Source of the DNA: Acidaminococcus hominis
GTDB taxonomy: Bacteria > Bacillota > Negativicutes > Acidaminococcales > Acidaminococcaceae
Strand: one strand, 5' to 3'
Assembly (NCBI RefSeq): GCF_021044795.1
Contig: NZ_JAJNOP010000001.1
DNA length: 64,000 bases
Shown here piece after piece: positions 40,703 through 49,440 of this stretch (position 1 is the stretch's first letter; every line of letters starts with the position of its first letter). The notes under the pieces were generated by a model, which was given only the letters and a program-made list of their open reading frames with translations, was not told the DNA's origin and did not search any database. Made by a program: the position numbers and the translations under genes.

Positions 40703-42010
40703 ATGGAAGACAAAAAAGTAAAATTCGGTCTGTCCAGCATTGTGCTGCTGGGCATCAACGGAATCATCGGCACCGGGATTTTCCTGCTGCCAAACCGGGC
40801 CTACGCCCTGATGGGGCCCGCCAGCTTGGGCATCCTGCTGTTTGACGCCTTTCTGGCTGGCTGCCTGGCCCTGTGCTTTGCAGAGGCTTCCGGCTTCTTT
40901 ACCCGCAACGGCGGTCCGTATCTGTATGCCAAAGCCGCTTTCGGCGACTTCTGGGGCTACGAGGTGGGCGTTTTGAAACTGGTGGTCACCATCATTGCCT
41001 GGTCCACCATGGCCGTAGGCTTTGCCACTGCCTTGGGGGCTGCGTTCCCTGCGGTTTCCGGGAACTTTGCCAAAAATGCCATTGCAGCTATTCTGATTGG
41101 CGGCCTCAGCGCCCTGAACATTGCCGGCGTCAAGACTTCCAAAATTCTGAACGATATTATGACCATTTCCAAATTGGTGCCCTTAATTGCGTTTATTGCC
41201 ATTGGTATTTTCTTCATCAACGGCGCCAATTTCACGCCTTTTGTCCCGGCTCACGTGGAAGAAGGGGCCTTTGCCAATGCGGCCATTACCCTGTTCTTTG
41301 CCTACACTGGTTTTGAAGCCATTGCTGTAGGGGCTGAAGACTTCAAAGATCCCAAAAAGAACCTGCCCCGGGCCATTATCCTGACCATGATTATCGTAAC
41401 GGTTATCTATATGCTGGTACTGGGCATTTCTATCGGTATCCTGGGACCCAGCCTGGCCACGGATAAGGCTCCTATCCAGGACGCCTTTGGGAAAATCCTG
41501 GGACCTGTGGGTTCCTACTTTATCCTGATCGGGACCCTGCTGTCCATGGGCGGCATCAACATGGCGGAATCCTTCATCGCTCCCCGGGCCTGCACGGCCC
41601 TGGCTGAAGACGGCATGCTGCCGGAAGCCCTGAGCAAACGGACTCCCTGGGGTACCCCGTACGTAGCCAGTATCTTCATTGCGGTTTGCAGCATCCTGCT
41701 GGCCTGGAGCGGCAGTTTTACCACCCTGGCGGCCATTTCCGCCGTATCCCGTTTCACCCAGTACCTGCCTACGGCTTTGGCCGTTATCGTATTCCGGAAG
41801 AAATGGGCCGACCGGGAACGGAGCTATACCATTCCTGGGGGTATCTTGATTCCTGTAGTGGCCCTGGTGACCAGCCTGTGGATGCTTTCCAATGCCAAAC
41901 CCATGCAGCTGGTTTGGGGTCTGGGCGGCTGCCTGGTAATCCTGCCCTACTACTTCGTCTATGCCAAAAAGAAGAAAATGGGCCTGATTCCGGAGCAAAA
42001 GGAAGAGTAA
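40703..42010 (+). CDS. APC-family amino acid permease
   Basis: 435 residues with about twelve transmembrane segments. The first helix GINGIIGTGIFLLPNRAY carries the unwound GIIGTGIF substrate-binding motif of the APC superfamily. FFAYTGFEAIAVGAEDFKDP is the conserved TM6 region. The substrate is an amino acid or polyamine not assignable from sequence. It is coupled to the C26 peptidase gene, GAGGGGAAC upstream. Followed by two hairpins. Confidence 0.9.
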   Translation: MEDKKVKFGLSSIVLLGINGIIGTGIFLLPNRAYALMGPASLGILLFDAFLAGCLALCFAEASGFFTRNGGPYLYAKAAFGDFWGYEVGVLKLVVTIIAWSTMAVGFATALGAAFPAVSGNFAKNAIAAILIGGLSALNIAGVKTSKILNDIMTISKLVPLIAFIAIGIFFINGANFTPFVPAHVEEGAFANAAITLFFAYTGFEAIAVGAEDFKDPKKNLPRAIILTMIIVTVIYMLVLGISIGILGPSLATDKAPIQDAFGKILGPVGSYFILIGTLLSMGGINMAESFIAPRACTALAEDGMLPEALSKRTPWGTPYVASIFIAVCSILLAWSGSFTTLAAISAVSRFTQYLPTALAVIVFRKKWADRERSYTIPGGILIPVVALVTSLWMLSNAKPMQLVWGLGGCLVILPYYFVYAKKKKMGLIPEQKEE

Positions 42011-42052
42011 GACTTGCTCTTTTGGGAATTACCCGATACAATGTAAGAAAGT

Positions 42053-42129
42053 GGGTGTGTAAAACTCGTTTTTACACACCCTTGCTTTCGGTAAAACGGA
42101 AGGCTCTGCCCAGTTGGGCAGAGCCTTTT
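42053..42129 (+). terminator. Double hairpin terminator after the APC permease gene
   Basis: GGGTGTGTAAAA / TTTTACACACCC (42053-42081), then GGCTCTGCCCA / TGGGCAGAGCC (42102-42125) with four T and a later T8 run before the MATE gene. Confidence 0.75.
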
Positions 42130-42162
42130 GATATGCTTATTTTTTTTGCAGGGAGGAAAAGT

Positions 42163-43536
42163 ATGGGTTTGGTGAAAAAATTGCTGGCACCCCCTAAGGG
42201 GCACAAGCTGCTGTTTGACAACCAGAGCCTGCTGCACCTGTTCCTGCCGCTGGTCTTGGAGCAGCTCCTGGTGGTGCTGGCCGGTTTTACGGATTCCTTG
42301 ATGGCAGCGGCCTTGGGGCAGGCCGCCGTATCCGGGATTTCTTTGATTGATAATATTATGCTGCTGCTGATTATGGTCTTTGTGGCCCTGGCTACCGGCG
42401 GCGCCGTCATTATGGGCCAATACCTGGGCCACCGGGAACCGGAGCGGGCCAAAGAGGCTGGGCGGCAGCTGGTATGGCTGGTGGGAGCCATTTCCCTGGG
42501 GCTCATGGCCCTGTTCTACGCCTGCCGGCCTCTGATCCTGTACAAGCTCTACGGCAGCAGTGACCCGGAGGTACTCTCCAGTGCGGACTCCTATCTCAAG
42601 GTTATCGGGCTGTCCATTCCCTTTGTGGCCCTGTTCCAGGCAGGCAGTTCTGTTTTCCGGACCGCCGGCAATACCAAGTTTCCCATGCTCATTGTGCTAG
42701 GTTCCGATATTTTCAACGTGTTTGGGAACTATACGGCTATTTATATACTGGGTTGGGGCGTGGCAGGGACGGCTTTGTCCACCGTAATCAGCCGAATCCT
42801 GTCGGTATTTGTGGTGCTGTACGGGGCCACCCACGCCAAGTTTTCCCTGACTTTGCCGCCGCTGCTCAAGGTGCGGCCCAATTGGGACCTGATTCGCCGG
42901 ATGCTCCGGGTGGGCATTCCCTTCAGCGTGGAAAACGGGCTGTTCCAGCTGGGGAAAGTGGTGGTGGTCAGCATTGTCACCACCTTTGGCCTGAACGCCA
43001 TTACGGCCAACGCCGTAGGCACCGTGTTTACCAACTTTCAGGTACTGCCGGGGATTGCCATGAACGCCGGCATGACCACTGTGGTGGCCCGCTGCCTGGG
43101 GGCCGGGGACGTTCCCCAAAGCAAGTACTTTACACGGAAGATAATTTGTCTTATTATGATGACAAACCTGGGCACCAGCCTTTTGAGCTTTGCGGCCTGG
43201 CCCCTGATTCTCTTTATCTACCAGTTCCCCAAGGAAACCATGGACCTGGTATGGGAAATCATGTTCTGGCACGGCACCCTGGAAACCCTGATCTGGCCCT
43301 TTGCCTTTACCCTTCCGGTAACCTTCCGGGCGGCAGGAGATGCCCGCTTTGCCATGGTGGTGGGCGTGGCCAGCATGATGCTCATGCGGGTGGGCGGCGC
43401 CTATGTGCTCTGCACCTACTGCGGCACCGGCATGTTCGGGGCGTGGATTTCCATGTTCCTGGACTGGGTGATCCGGGCCCTGATTTACGTGCCCCGTTAT
43501 CTCAAAGGTACCTATTTGAAACATAAATTGATTTAA
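42163..43536 (+). CDS. MATE-family multidrug efflux transporter
   Basis: 457 residues with ~12 transmembrane helices in two similar halves. It begins with a short basic stretch then FLPLVLEQLLVVLAGFTDSL; the second half starts MLRVGIPFSVENGLFQLGK, a typical MATE repeat. These carriers export cationic drugs or toxic metabolites against Na+ or H+. ATG 42163 has GGGAGG upstream; the reading frame is open further back but overlaps the permease gene and is not used. Confidence 0.92.
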   Translation: MGLVKKLLAPPKGHKLLFDNQSLLHLFLPLVLEQLLVVLAGFTDSLMAAALGQAAVSGISLIDNIMLLLIMVFVALATGGAVIMGQYLGHREPERAKEAGRQLVWLVGAISLGLMALFYACRPLILYKLYGSSDPEVLSSADSYLKVIGLSIPFVALFQAGSSVFRTAGNTKFPMLIVLGSDIFNVFGNYTAIYILGWGVAGTALSTVISRILSVFVVLYGATHAKFSLTLPPLLKVRPNWDLIRRMLRVGIPFSVENGLFQLGKVVVVSIVTTFGLNAITANAVGTVFTNFQVLPGIAMNAGMTTVVARCLGAGDVPQSKYFTRKIICLIMMTNLGTSLLSFAAWPLILFIYQFPKETMDLVWEIMFWHGTLETLIWPFAFTLPVTFRAAGDARFAMVVGVASMMLMRVGGAYVLCTYCGTGMFGAWISMFLDWVIRALIYVPRYLKGTYLKHKLI

Positions 43537-43563
43537 GTTTGCTGTTTACACGAAAGGAAAAGT

Positions 43564-44682
43564 ATGACCGTTGCAAAGATTTTGAAGAAACCCAGCCTGG
43601 ACCGGGCAGACCTTAGTGCCCTGATTGGCACCCTGGAACCCCAGGAGCGCCAGGCCCTGTACAATGCGGCCTATGCAGTGAAAGCCAAAGAAGTGGGCCG
43701 GGTGGCCTATTATCGGGGGCTTTTGGAGTTTTCCAACCAATGCATCAAAAATTGCCTGTACTGCGGCATCCGCCGGGACAACACCCAGGTGGAGCGGTTC
43801 ACCACCAGCCGGGAGGATATCCTGGCCATGGCCAAATGGGCTTACGACAACCGGTACGGCTCTCTGACTCTCCAATCCGGAGAGCGGCAGGATGAGGAAT
43901 TTACCAAAGAGGTGGAAGACCTGATTCATGCCATCAAGGACCTGTCCCACGGAGAACTGGGGCTGACCCTGTGCGTAGGGGAGCAGTCCCCGGAAACGTA
44001 TCAGCGCTGGTTTGAGGCCGGCGCCCACCGGTACCTGCTGCGGATTGAAACCAGCAATCCCCGGCTGTACGCCACCCTGCATCCCCAGGACGGGCACCAT
44101 GAGTGGAGCGTCCGGAAGCATTGCCTGGAAGTTCTCCGGGATATCGGCTATCAGGTGGGTACCGGGGTGATGATTGGTCTTCCCGGCCAAACCACCGACG
44201 ATTTGGCGGACGATATTCTGTTCTTCCGGGATATGGACATTGATATGATTGGCATGGGGCCCTACGTGGTCCACCATGAAACTCCCTTGGGCAAGCAGGT
44301 TATGGCTGCCGGGGAAAACAGCAAGGAAGCCCAGCAGCGCCGGTTCCTTTGGGGCCTCAATATGATTGCGGCTACCCGGCTGCTGCTGCGGGATGTAAAT
44401 ATCGCCGCCACCACTGCCCTCCAGGCCCTCCATCCTTTGGGCCGGGAGCTGGGGCTCAAGGCCGGGGCCAATATCCTGATGCCCATTGTGACGGTGCCGG
44501 AATACCGGCCCCAATACCTGCTCTACGACAACAAACCCTGCGTGGAGGATTCTCCGGACCAGTGCCGGAACTGCCTCAGCGGCCGGGTGGCGTCCGTGGG
44601 AGACCGGGTAGGCTTCGGGGAATGGGGCGATTCTCCCCATTTTTACCATGAACATAAAGACAAAAGAGCTGCCGCGCTTTAG
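43564..44682 (+). CDS. hydE: [FeFe] hydrogenase H-cluster maturase HydE
   Basis: 372-residue radical SAM enzyme for building the diiron subcluster of [FeFe] hydrogenases. The cluster motif is C60-x3-C64-x2-C67 in CIKNCLYCGIRR, and LQSGERQDEEF and VGEQSPETYQRWFEAGAHRY (two neighbouring blocks) are typical of HydE rather than BioB or PylB. The substrate is the hydrogenase-assembly intermediate; its client may be the enzyme at 10.9 kb. HydF and HydG are not near. The stop codon lies in the loop of the terminator hairpin. ATG follows GAAAGGAAA. Confidence 0.92.
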   Translation: MTVAKILKKPSLDRADLSALIGTLEPQERQALYNAAYAVKAKEVGRVAYYRGLLEFSNQCIKNCLYCGIRRDNTQVERFTTSREDILAMAKWAYDNRYGSLTLQSGERQDEEFTKEVEDLIHAIKDLSHGELGLTLCVGEQSPETYQRWFEAGAHRYLLRIETSNPRLYATLHPQDGHHEWSVRKHCLEVLRDIGYQVGTGVMIGLPGQTTDDLADDILFFRDMDIDMIGMGPYVVHHETPLGKQVMAAGENSKEAQQRRFLWGLNMIAATRLLLRDVNIAATTALQALHPLGRELGLKAGANILMPIVTVPEYRPQYLLYDNKPCVEDSPDQCRNCLSGRVASVGDRVGFGEWGDSPHFYHEHKDKRAAAL

Positions 44683-44700
44683 CGGGCAGCTCTTTTGCTA
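44662..44700. terminator. Bidirectional terminator between hydE and the FAD oxidase gene
   Basis: AAAAGAGCTGCC / GGCAGCTCTTTT stem, 11-nt loop; serves both convergent genes. The hydE stop (44680-44682) is inside the loop. Confidence 0.88.
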
Positions 44701-44719
44701 TTTTAAGACGTTTTGGGGT

Positions 44720-46135
44720 TTAGAAGCAGACCTTGTTGGGGTTCAGGATCAGGTTGGGGTCAAAGACTTCCTTGATGCCCTGCATCAGGCGCATGGAAGT
44801 ATCTCCCAGGGATTCCGCCAGGTATTGGACCTTGCCGAAACCAATGCCGTGTTCCCCGGAAATCTGGCCGCCCAGCTCGGTGCATTTGGCGTACAAGAGG
44901 TGCATGAATTGGTCAACCGCCGGCCGGAACTGTTCCAGGGGCATATCGTTGGCGCAGGTGTAGATGTGCAGGTTGCCGTCCCCGGCATGGCCGAACATCT
45001 TCACTTCAAAGGGGAAGTCCTTTTGGATTTCCTTGATGTACAGCACAAAATCCGGAATCTTGGAAATGGGAACTACCACGTCGCATTCGTCCAGCAGGCT
45101 GAACTGTTCTTCAATGCCTTCCAGGAAGGAAGAACGGGCTGCCCAGGTCTTTTCTAGGAACATGGGGGTGTCGGCTACCAGTACGTCCAGGGCACCGGCT
45201 TCCAGCATCATTTCAGCTCCCTGTTCCACCAGTTCGTCCAACTGGTCGTTGCTGGCGGCGTCCAGGGTAACCAGCAGGTAAGCACCCACTGCCTGGCCTT
45301 CCACTTCCTTGGGGAAAACGGATTTGCCCAGGTAGGCTTCGGAAGATTCCAGAATTTCCTTTTCAAAGAATTCCAGGGTCTGGGGATTCAGGGCGGACCG
45401 TTTGATGGCCGGTACGGCACCGATGCCGTCCGCCAGCTCAGCAAAAGGAACAATCAGGGTGGTGTGGGCCTTGGGCGGAGCAATCAGCTTCAGGGTCAGC
45501 TCCGTAATGATGCCCAGGGTGCCTTCGGAGCCCACCATCAGGTTCAGCAGGCTGTAGCCGGAAGACGTTTTGGAAACCGGGCTGCCCAGGTGCAGGATTT
45601 CCCCGGTGGGCAGAACCACCGTCATGGCTTGGACATAGTTCCGGGTGGTACCGTATTTTACGGCTCTCATGCCGCCGGCGTTGGTGGAAACGTTGCCGCC
45701 CAGGGTGGCAAACTTTTCGCCTGGATCCGGAGGATAGAATATACCGTGGGCCAGGGCGTCCTTGGACAGTTCATCCAGCAGTACCCCGGGCTGTACCCGT
45801 ACGTTCATATTTTCTTCGTCGTAGCCCAGAATCTGCTTCATCCGGGTGGTGCACAGCACCAGGCCCTGCTGGACCGGCGTGCAGCCGCCTACCAGGCCGG
45901 TGCCGGCGCCCCGGACGGTAACCGGGATGTGGTTGGCGTTGCAGAGCTTCATGATGGCGGAAATTTCTTCCGTGCTCAGCACATCAATGGTGGCTTCGGG
46001 CATACCGATGCCGTAAATGGGCATATCATCATGGGCATAATCAGGATTGATGTCTTCTCCTACAATAACGCGGTTGCCGGAAATCTCACGCAGCTGCGCA
46101 AGAATCTCCGGAGTGATTGGTTGATATTGAATCAT
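44720..46135 (-). CDS. FAD-linked oxidase (D-lactate dehydrogenase / glycolate oxidase GlcD-like)
   Basis: 471 residues on the - strand. The FAD-binding half has VTVRGAGTGLVGGCTP and LATLGGNVSTNAGGMRAVKYG (overlapping blocks), the PP-loop features of the PCMH fold. The C-terminal half contains FGHAGDGNLH and GQISGEHGIG, the metal/substrate residues of the GlcD/D-LDH type. These enzymes oxidise D-2-hydroxyacids and can pass electrons to an electron-transfer flavoprotein. In glutamate fermenters a related enzyme handles 2-hydroxyglutarate, so this is a possible substrate. No etfAB is adjacent. GGGGAGG precedes the start. Confidence 0.88.
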   Translation of the reverse strand: MIQYQPITPEILAQLREISGNRVIVGEDINPDYAHDDMPIYGIGMPEATIDVLSTEEISAIMKLCNANHIPVTVRGAGTGLVGGCTPVQQGLVLCTTRMKQILGYDEENMNVRVQPGVLLDELSKDALAHGIFYPPDPGEKFATLGGNVSTNAGGMRAVKYGTTRNYVQAMTVVLPTGEILHLGSPVSKTSSGYSLLNLMVGSEGTLGIITELTLKLIAPPKAHTTLIVPFAELADGIGAVPAIKRSALNPQTLEFFEKEILESSEAYLGKSVFPKEVEGQAVGAYLLVTLDAASNDQLDELVEQGAEMMLEAGALDVLVADTPMFLEKTWAARSSFLEGIEEQFSLLDECDVVVPISKIPDFVLYIKEIQKDFPFEVKMFGHAGDGNLHIYTCANDMPLEQFRPAVDQFMHLLYAKCTELGGQISGEHGIGFGKVQYLAESLGDTSMRLMQGIKEVFDPNLILNPNKVCF

Positions 46136-46173
46136 AACTGGAAACCTCCCCTTTGTTTAACACAGGTGAGTTT

Positions 46174-46202
46174 AGTATAATCAATTTCTATTTGATATAC
46201 AA
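46174..46202 (-). promoter_or_regulatory. Promoter of the FAD oxidase gene
   Basis: On the - strand TTGTAT (46202-46197), 17-bp spacer, TATACT (46179-46174), ~40 bp before the start codon. Confidence 0.65.
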
Positions 46203-46247
46203 GTAATTGACAAAAAAATCAAAAGAATTCGCTAACTATTTTCTATA

Positions 46248-46309
46248 GGTCTATAACCGTTCGTTATAGACCACAGCGGCTGGCCGGGTTGGCCGGCCTG
46301 TGGTATAAT
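46248..46309. promoter_or_regulatory. Two inverted repeats abutting a TATAAT element
   Basis: Perfect 10-bp inverted repeat GGTCTATAAC-N5-GTTATAGACC (46248-46272), overlapping the end of a GC-rich one, CCACAG...CTGTGG with inner GGCTGGCC / GGCCGGCC (46271-46303). TATAAT (46304-46309) follows directly; no -35 is visible, so activation or repression by a factor bound to the repeats is likely. Confidence 0.6.
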
Positions 46310-46314
46310 GAAAA

Positions 46315-46377
46315 GGCAGCCTTACAGGATCTGCCGTAAATCAGCCAGGAACCTCCCCGGAGGTTCTTTCTTTTTTT
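46315..46377 (+). ncRNA. Candidate ~60-nt small RNA with two hairpins
   Basis: A stem-loop GGCAG / CTGCC (46315-46335) is followed by GAACCTCC / GGAGGTTC (46349-46366) and a T-rich tract, an intrinsic terminator. It starts about 6-8 nt after the TATAAT, where a transcript would begin, and no ORF with a ribosome site lies inside. The rest of the gap to 46495 has only AT-rich sequence. Confidence 0.45.
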
Positions 46378-46495
46378 GCTGTCCGTACAGTCCCGGCATT
46401 GTTCCAATAAGAAAATTCTATGGATTGTCTGTGACTAACCGGTCATGGTATGATAAGACAGTAAATGTGTGAAATTTTGCCAGGAAAGGACGTTG

Positions 46496-48133
46496 GTGAA
46501 CGATATGCTAACCCAGAGAAAAAAGAGAAACCTGTGGCTGGGCCTGGCCCTTTTGGGCAGCTTGAGCCTGACCTGGGTGCCGGGCTCTGCTGCAGCCCAG
46601 CAGCCTGCGGCCGGAGAAAAGAGGCAGGCGGAAGCCGCCGTCAGTCCGGAAAGCCAGAAGCAGCCTGCTGCTGGACAAAAGGCTGGCAGTCAGGAAAAGA
46701 CCGGGACAGAAGGGGATTCTGCCACTCAAAAAAGAACTATGCCCAGCAATGTTCCTGTAAAAACGGAACCTATCCGGAAAGTCCGGGAGGTAAACTTTGT
46801 CATCCAGCATGGGCAGCTGGTCAGTGAAGCCATTGGCGATGTGGACGGGGACGGCGTGGAAGAAGTGGTGGACCTGATGGGGGATCCGGTGGTGGACAAA
46901 TCCAGCTACATGGGAAATATGTACGTGATTGTCCGGGACCTGGATTCCACCAAGGTGAAATATTATATCCGTCCCCAGGATCTGGGGGGCTACAATGCCT
47001 ACCTGACCCTGTCGGACGTAACGGGTACCGGCTGGCCCGACGTCATTATTGCGGCTCCCAGCGGCGGTCCTGGGGAGACGGTGGAATACCGGATCCTGGA
47101 CTTTAGCGGCACCAAGCCGGAAGAAGTGTTTACCGCAGCAGACAACCGGGGAGTGACCATGGTGGGCACCTATCTGCCGGATTATAAGGTGCGGCTCAGT
47201 TTTCCCAATCTGACCCAGGACGTGGAACTGGACCTGGCCTCCCAAAAGGATGCCTACCGGAGCCTGAACGTGTACGGGGCGGACGGCTCCCTGAAAAGCT
47301 CCGGCCTGCGGCCCCTGCTCCAGAATATCAGCCAGCTGAGCACCCTGGATGTGGACGGGGACGGGGTGGACGAACTGGTAACCCTCCAGAAGGTGATGGG
47401 CGTGGACAGCGACCAGCCCCTGGGCACTGTGCGCACGGTCTGGGGTTACCGGGCCGGGGTGTGGCAGCCCTGGAACGTCAGCTTCCGGGCGGAACTTTAC
47501 GCCAAACCGGCCTACGAAAATACCGATAAGATTACCGGTACCGGCGGCTACGAAATCACAGATCTGAAGGTGGGCACGGACACTGGGGAGGTAGAATATC
47601 CCCATTTCCAGAAACTGGACGGCAAGATTGCCTGGCGCATCAACAATAAAATAGAAACCTTTGTCCGGGACCGGCTGCGGGAAGCGGTGTTCGGCACCCG
47701 GCTGAACCTGACCTACGAGGTGAAGTATACGGGCCGCAAATATGCCAGTGTCATGCTGCTGGGGCTGCTGTCCGACCGGGACCGGAGCCAGGTCATCAGC
47801 CGCAGCTTCAACTTCAACTTGACCACCGGAGAGGAAATTCCCTTAAAGGAACTGGTGCGGCCCTGGTACGGCTTCTGGAATATGGTGAAGAAGGAAGGCC
47901 AGGCCAAGGGCATTGCAATCACCGAGGATACGCTGACCGGCTACTATTACGATGGCAGCGTGTTGGGGCTCCTGGATGGGAACCGGAAAGAACTGGATAT
48001 CCCCGAGGAAAAGGTGCTGCCTTTTCTGGCAAAAAATCGTATCGGAGAAGAATTTTTGACTAGCCAGTCAAATGAAGGATCCGTGAAAAAACTAGGGAAA
48101 ATCAGTGAAAATAAGGAGAAAAACGGCAATTAA
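46496..48133 (+). CDS. Secreted VCBS/FG-GAP-repeat protein with DUF3298-like C-terminus
   Basis: 545 residues. Signal peptide (LWLGLALLGSLSL core) ending near SAAA, followed by a ~70-residue Gln/Lys/Ala-rich linker. Two Ca-binding-type FG-GAP units are seen as GDVDGDGVEEVVDL and LDVDGDGVDELVTL. The C-terminal ~170 residues (RSFNFNLTTGEEIPLKELV) resemble DUF3298 anti-sigma-type domains. It likely sits on or near the cell envelope; function unknown. GTG 46496 has AGGAAAGGA 5 nt upstream; ATG 46505 is an alternative. It precedes the RND operon by 105 bp. Confidence 0.75.
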   Translation: MNDMLTQRKKRNLWLGLALLGSLSLTWVPGSAAAQQPAAGEKRQAEAAVSPESQKQPAAGQKAGSQEKTGTEGDSATQKRTMPSNVPVKTEPIRKVREVNFVIQHGQLVSEAIGDVDGDGVEEVVDLMGDPVVDKSSYMGNMYVIVRDLDSTKVKYYIRPQDLGGYNAYLTLSDVTGTGWPDVIIAAPSGGPGETVEYRILDFSGTKPEEVFTAADNRGVTMVGTYLPDYKVRLSFPNLTQDVELDLASQKDAYRSLNVYGADGSLKSSGLRPLLQNISQLSTLDVDGDGVDELVTLQKVMGVDSDQPLGTVRTVWGYRAGVWQPWNVSFRAELYAKPAYENTDKITGTGGYEITDLKVGTDTGEVEYPHFQKLDGKIAWRINNKIETFVRDRLREAVFGTRLNLTYEVKYTGRKYASVMLLGLLSDRDRSQVISRSFNFNLTTGEEIPLKELVRPWYGFWNMVKKEGQAKGIAITEDTLTGYYYDGSVLGLLDGNRKELDIPEEKVLPFLAKNRIGEEFLTSQSNEGSVKKLGKISENKEKNGN

Positions 48134-48238
48134 CAGATTTGAATCTAGAAATTGCATAAGATATAATATACAAGGTTTTCTATAAGTATTCCATAGAATG
48201 CAATTTGCCGAAGAGGGCAGGATTTAGGAGGATTGTTC

Positions 48239-49423
48239 ATGTTAGGAAAGAAAAAAGCGGTATCCGTGGGGATGGCGCTCCTGCTGTTATTGGGCGTCGC
48301 CGGCTGCGGCCAAAAGACAGCACCTATGGGTGGAGCCGTGGACGTAAAGTCCATGCAGGTCATCAAGCGGGATACTCCCATCAAGTATGAGTACACCGGC
48401 TTTGTGGAAGCAAAGAACGCGGTGGAAGTAAAATCCAAAGTTACCGGCACTATTGTGCAGAAACTGGTCAACGGCGGGGACGAAGTGCAGGCAGGACAGC
48501 TGCTGTACGTTATCGATCCCAGAACCTACCAAAACTCCGTGCTGAATGCCCAGGCCAACTTGGCCAACGCCCAGGCAACCCTAAGCAATGCGGAAAAGGA
48601 TGCCTACCGGTACCAGACCTTGTACGAACAGGGCGCCGTTTCCAAGCAGACGGCTGACCAGTACAACACGGCGCTGGCCCAGGCCCAGGCCAATGTAAAC
48701 GCCCAACAGGCCATCCTGGCATCTTCCCAGGTAGATGTCAGCGATACCCAGATTGTGGCTCCCTTCTCCGGCAAGATTGATACCAATCCGCTGGCGGAAG
48801 GTGCTTTCGTAACGGCCAGCTCTACGGTGCTCACCACCATTTCCAGCAGCAACCCCATGTGGGTGCGCTTCTCCGTTTCGGAAAGTGACTACCTGGATAT
48901 GATGAAGGGCAACCTGAACAACGCAGGCAACCTGACGGATGTGACCCTGACCCTAAGTGACGGTACGGTCTATCCGGAAAAAGGCGTGGTCAGCCAGGTT
49001 GACCGGGGCGTCAGCGATACCACCGGTACCCTGACCCTGAAGGCTGAATTCAACAACCCCAACAACCTGCTGCTGCCGGGGATGTTCGCCAACATTTCCC
49101 TGGTGGGCTCCACCGTTCCCAACGCCATCCTGATTCCTCAGCGGGCCGTAACGGACGTAATGTACAAGCACTTTGTGTACGTCATCAACTCCGACAATAC
49201 GGTAAGCATGAAGGAAGTGCAGCTGGGCGCACGGGTCGGCAAGCTGTGGCTGGTTAAGAGCGGCTTGGACGGTACCGAAAACATCGTAGTAGAAGGCATT
49301 CAGAAGCTGCAGCAGGGCGCCAAGGTAAATCCCACGCCTATGACGGAAGCTGACCTGGATACCACCGATACAGACAATTCAACTGCTGCAGGCAGTAAAG
49401 CATCCAACAGCAGCGCAAAATAA
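48239..49423 (+). CDS. RND efflux periplasmic adaptor lipoprotein (AcrA/MexA type)
   Basis: 394 residues. A signal peptide with lipobox GVAGC anchors it in the inner membrane. The lipoyl-like part has VEVKSKVTGTIVQKLV, the alpha-helical hairpin is Ala/Gln-rich (ANLANAQATLSNAEKDA region), and the barrel begins at TQIVAPFSGKID. It links the RND pump to an outer-membrane channel, which is not encoded here. A Ser/Thr/Asp-rich tail ends the protein. ATG 48239 has AGGAGG upstream. The pump gene starts 17 bp later. Confidence 0.93.
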   Translation: MLGKKKAVSVGMALLLLLGVAGCGQKTAPMGGAVDVKSMQVIKRDTPIKYEYTGFVEAKNAVEVKSKVTGTIVQKLVNGGDEVQAGQLLYVIDPRTYQNSVLNAQANLANAQATLSNAEKDAYRYQTLYEQGAVSKQTADQYNTALAQAQANVNAQQAILASSQVDVSDTQIVAPFSGKIDTNPLAEGAFVTASSTVLTTISSSNPMWVRFSVSESDYLDMMKGNLNNAGNLTDVTLTLSDGTVYPEKGVVSQVDRGVSDTTGTLTLKAEFNNPNNLLLPGMFANISLVGSTVPNAILIPQRAVTDVMYKHFVYVINSDNTVSMKEVQLGARVGKLWLVKSGLDGTENIVVEGIQKLQQGAKVNPTPMTEADLDTTDTDNSTAAGSKASNSSAK

Positions 49424-49440
49424 GGGGGAGGTAAAGGAAA

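Noticed and set aside
44648..46180. + strand frames opposite the FAD oxidase
   Set aside because: They are shadows; only the - strand frame has the FAD and GlcD motifs.
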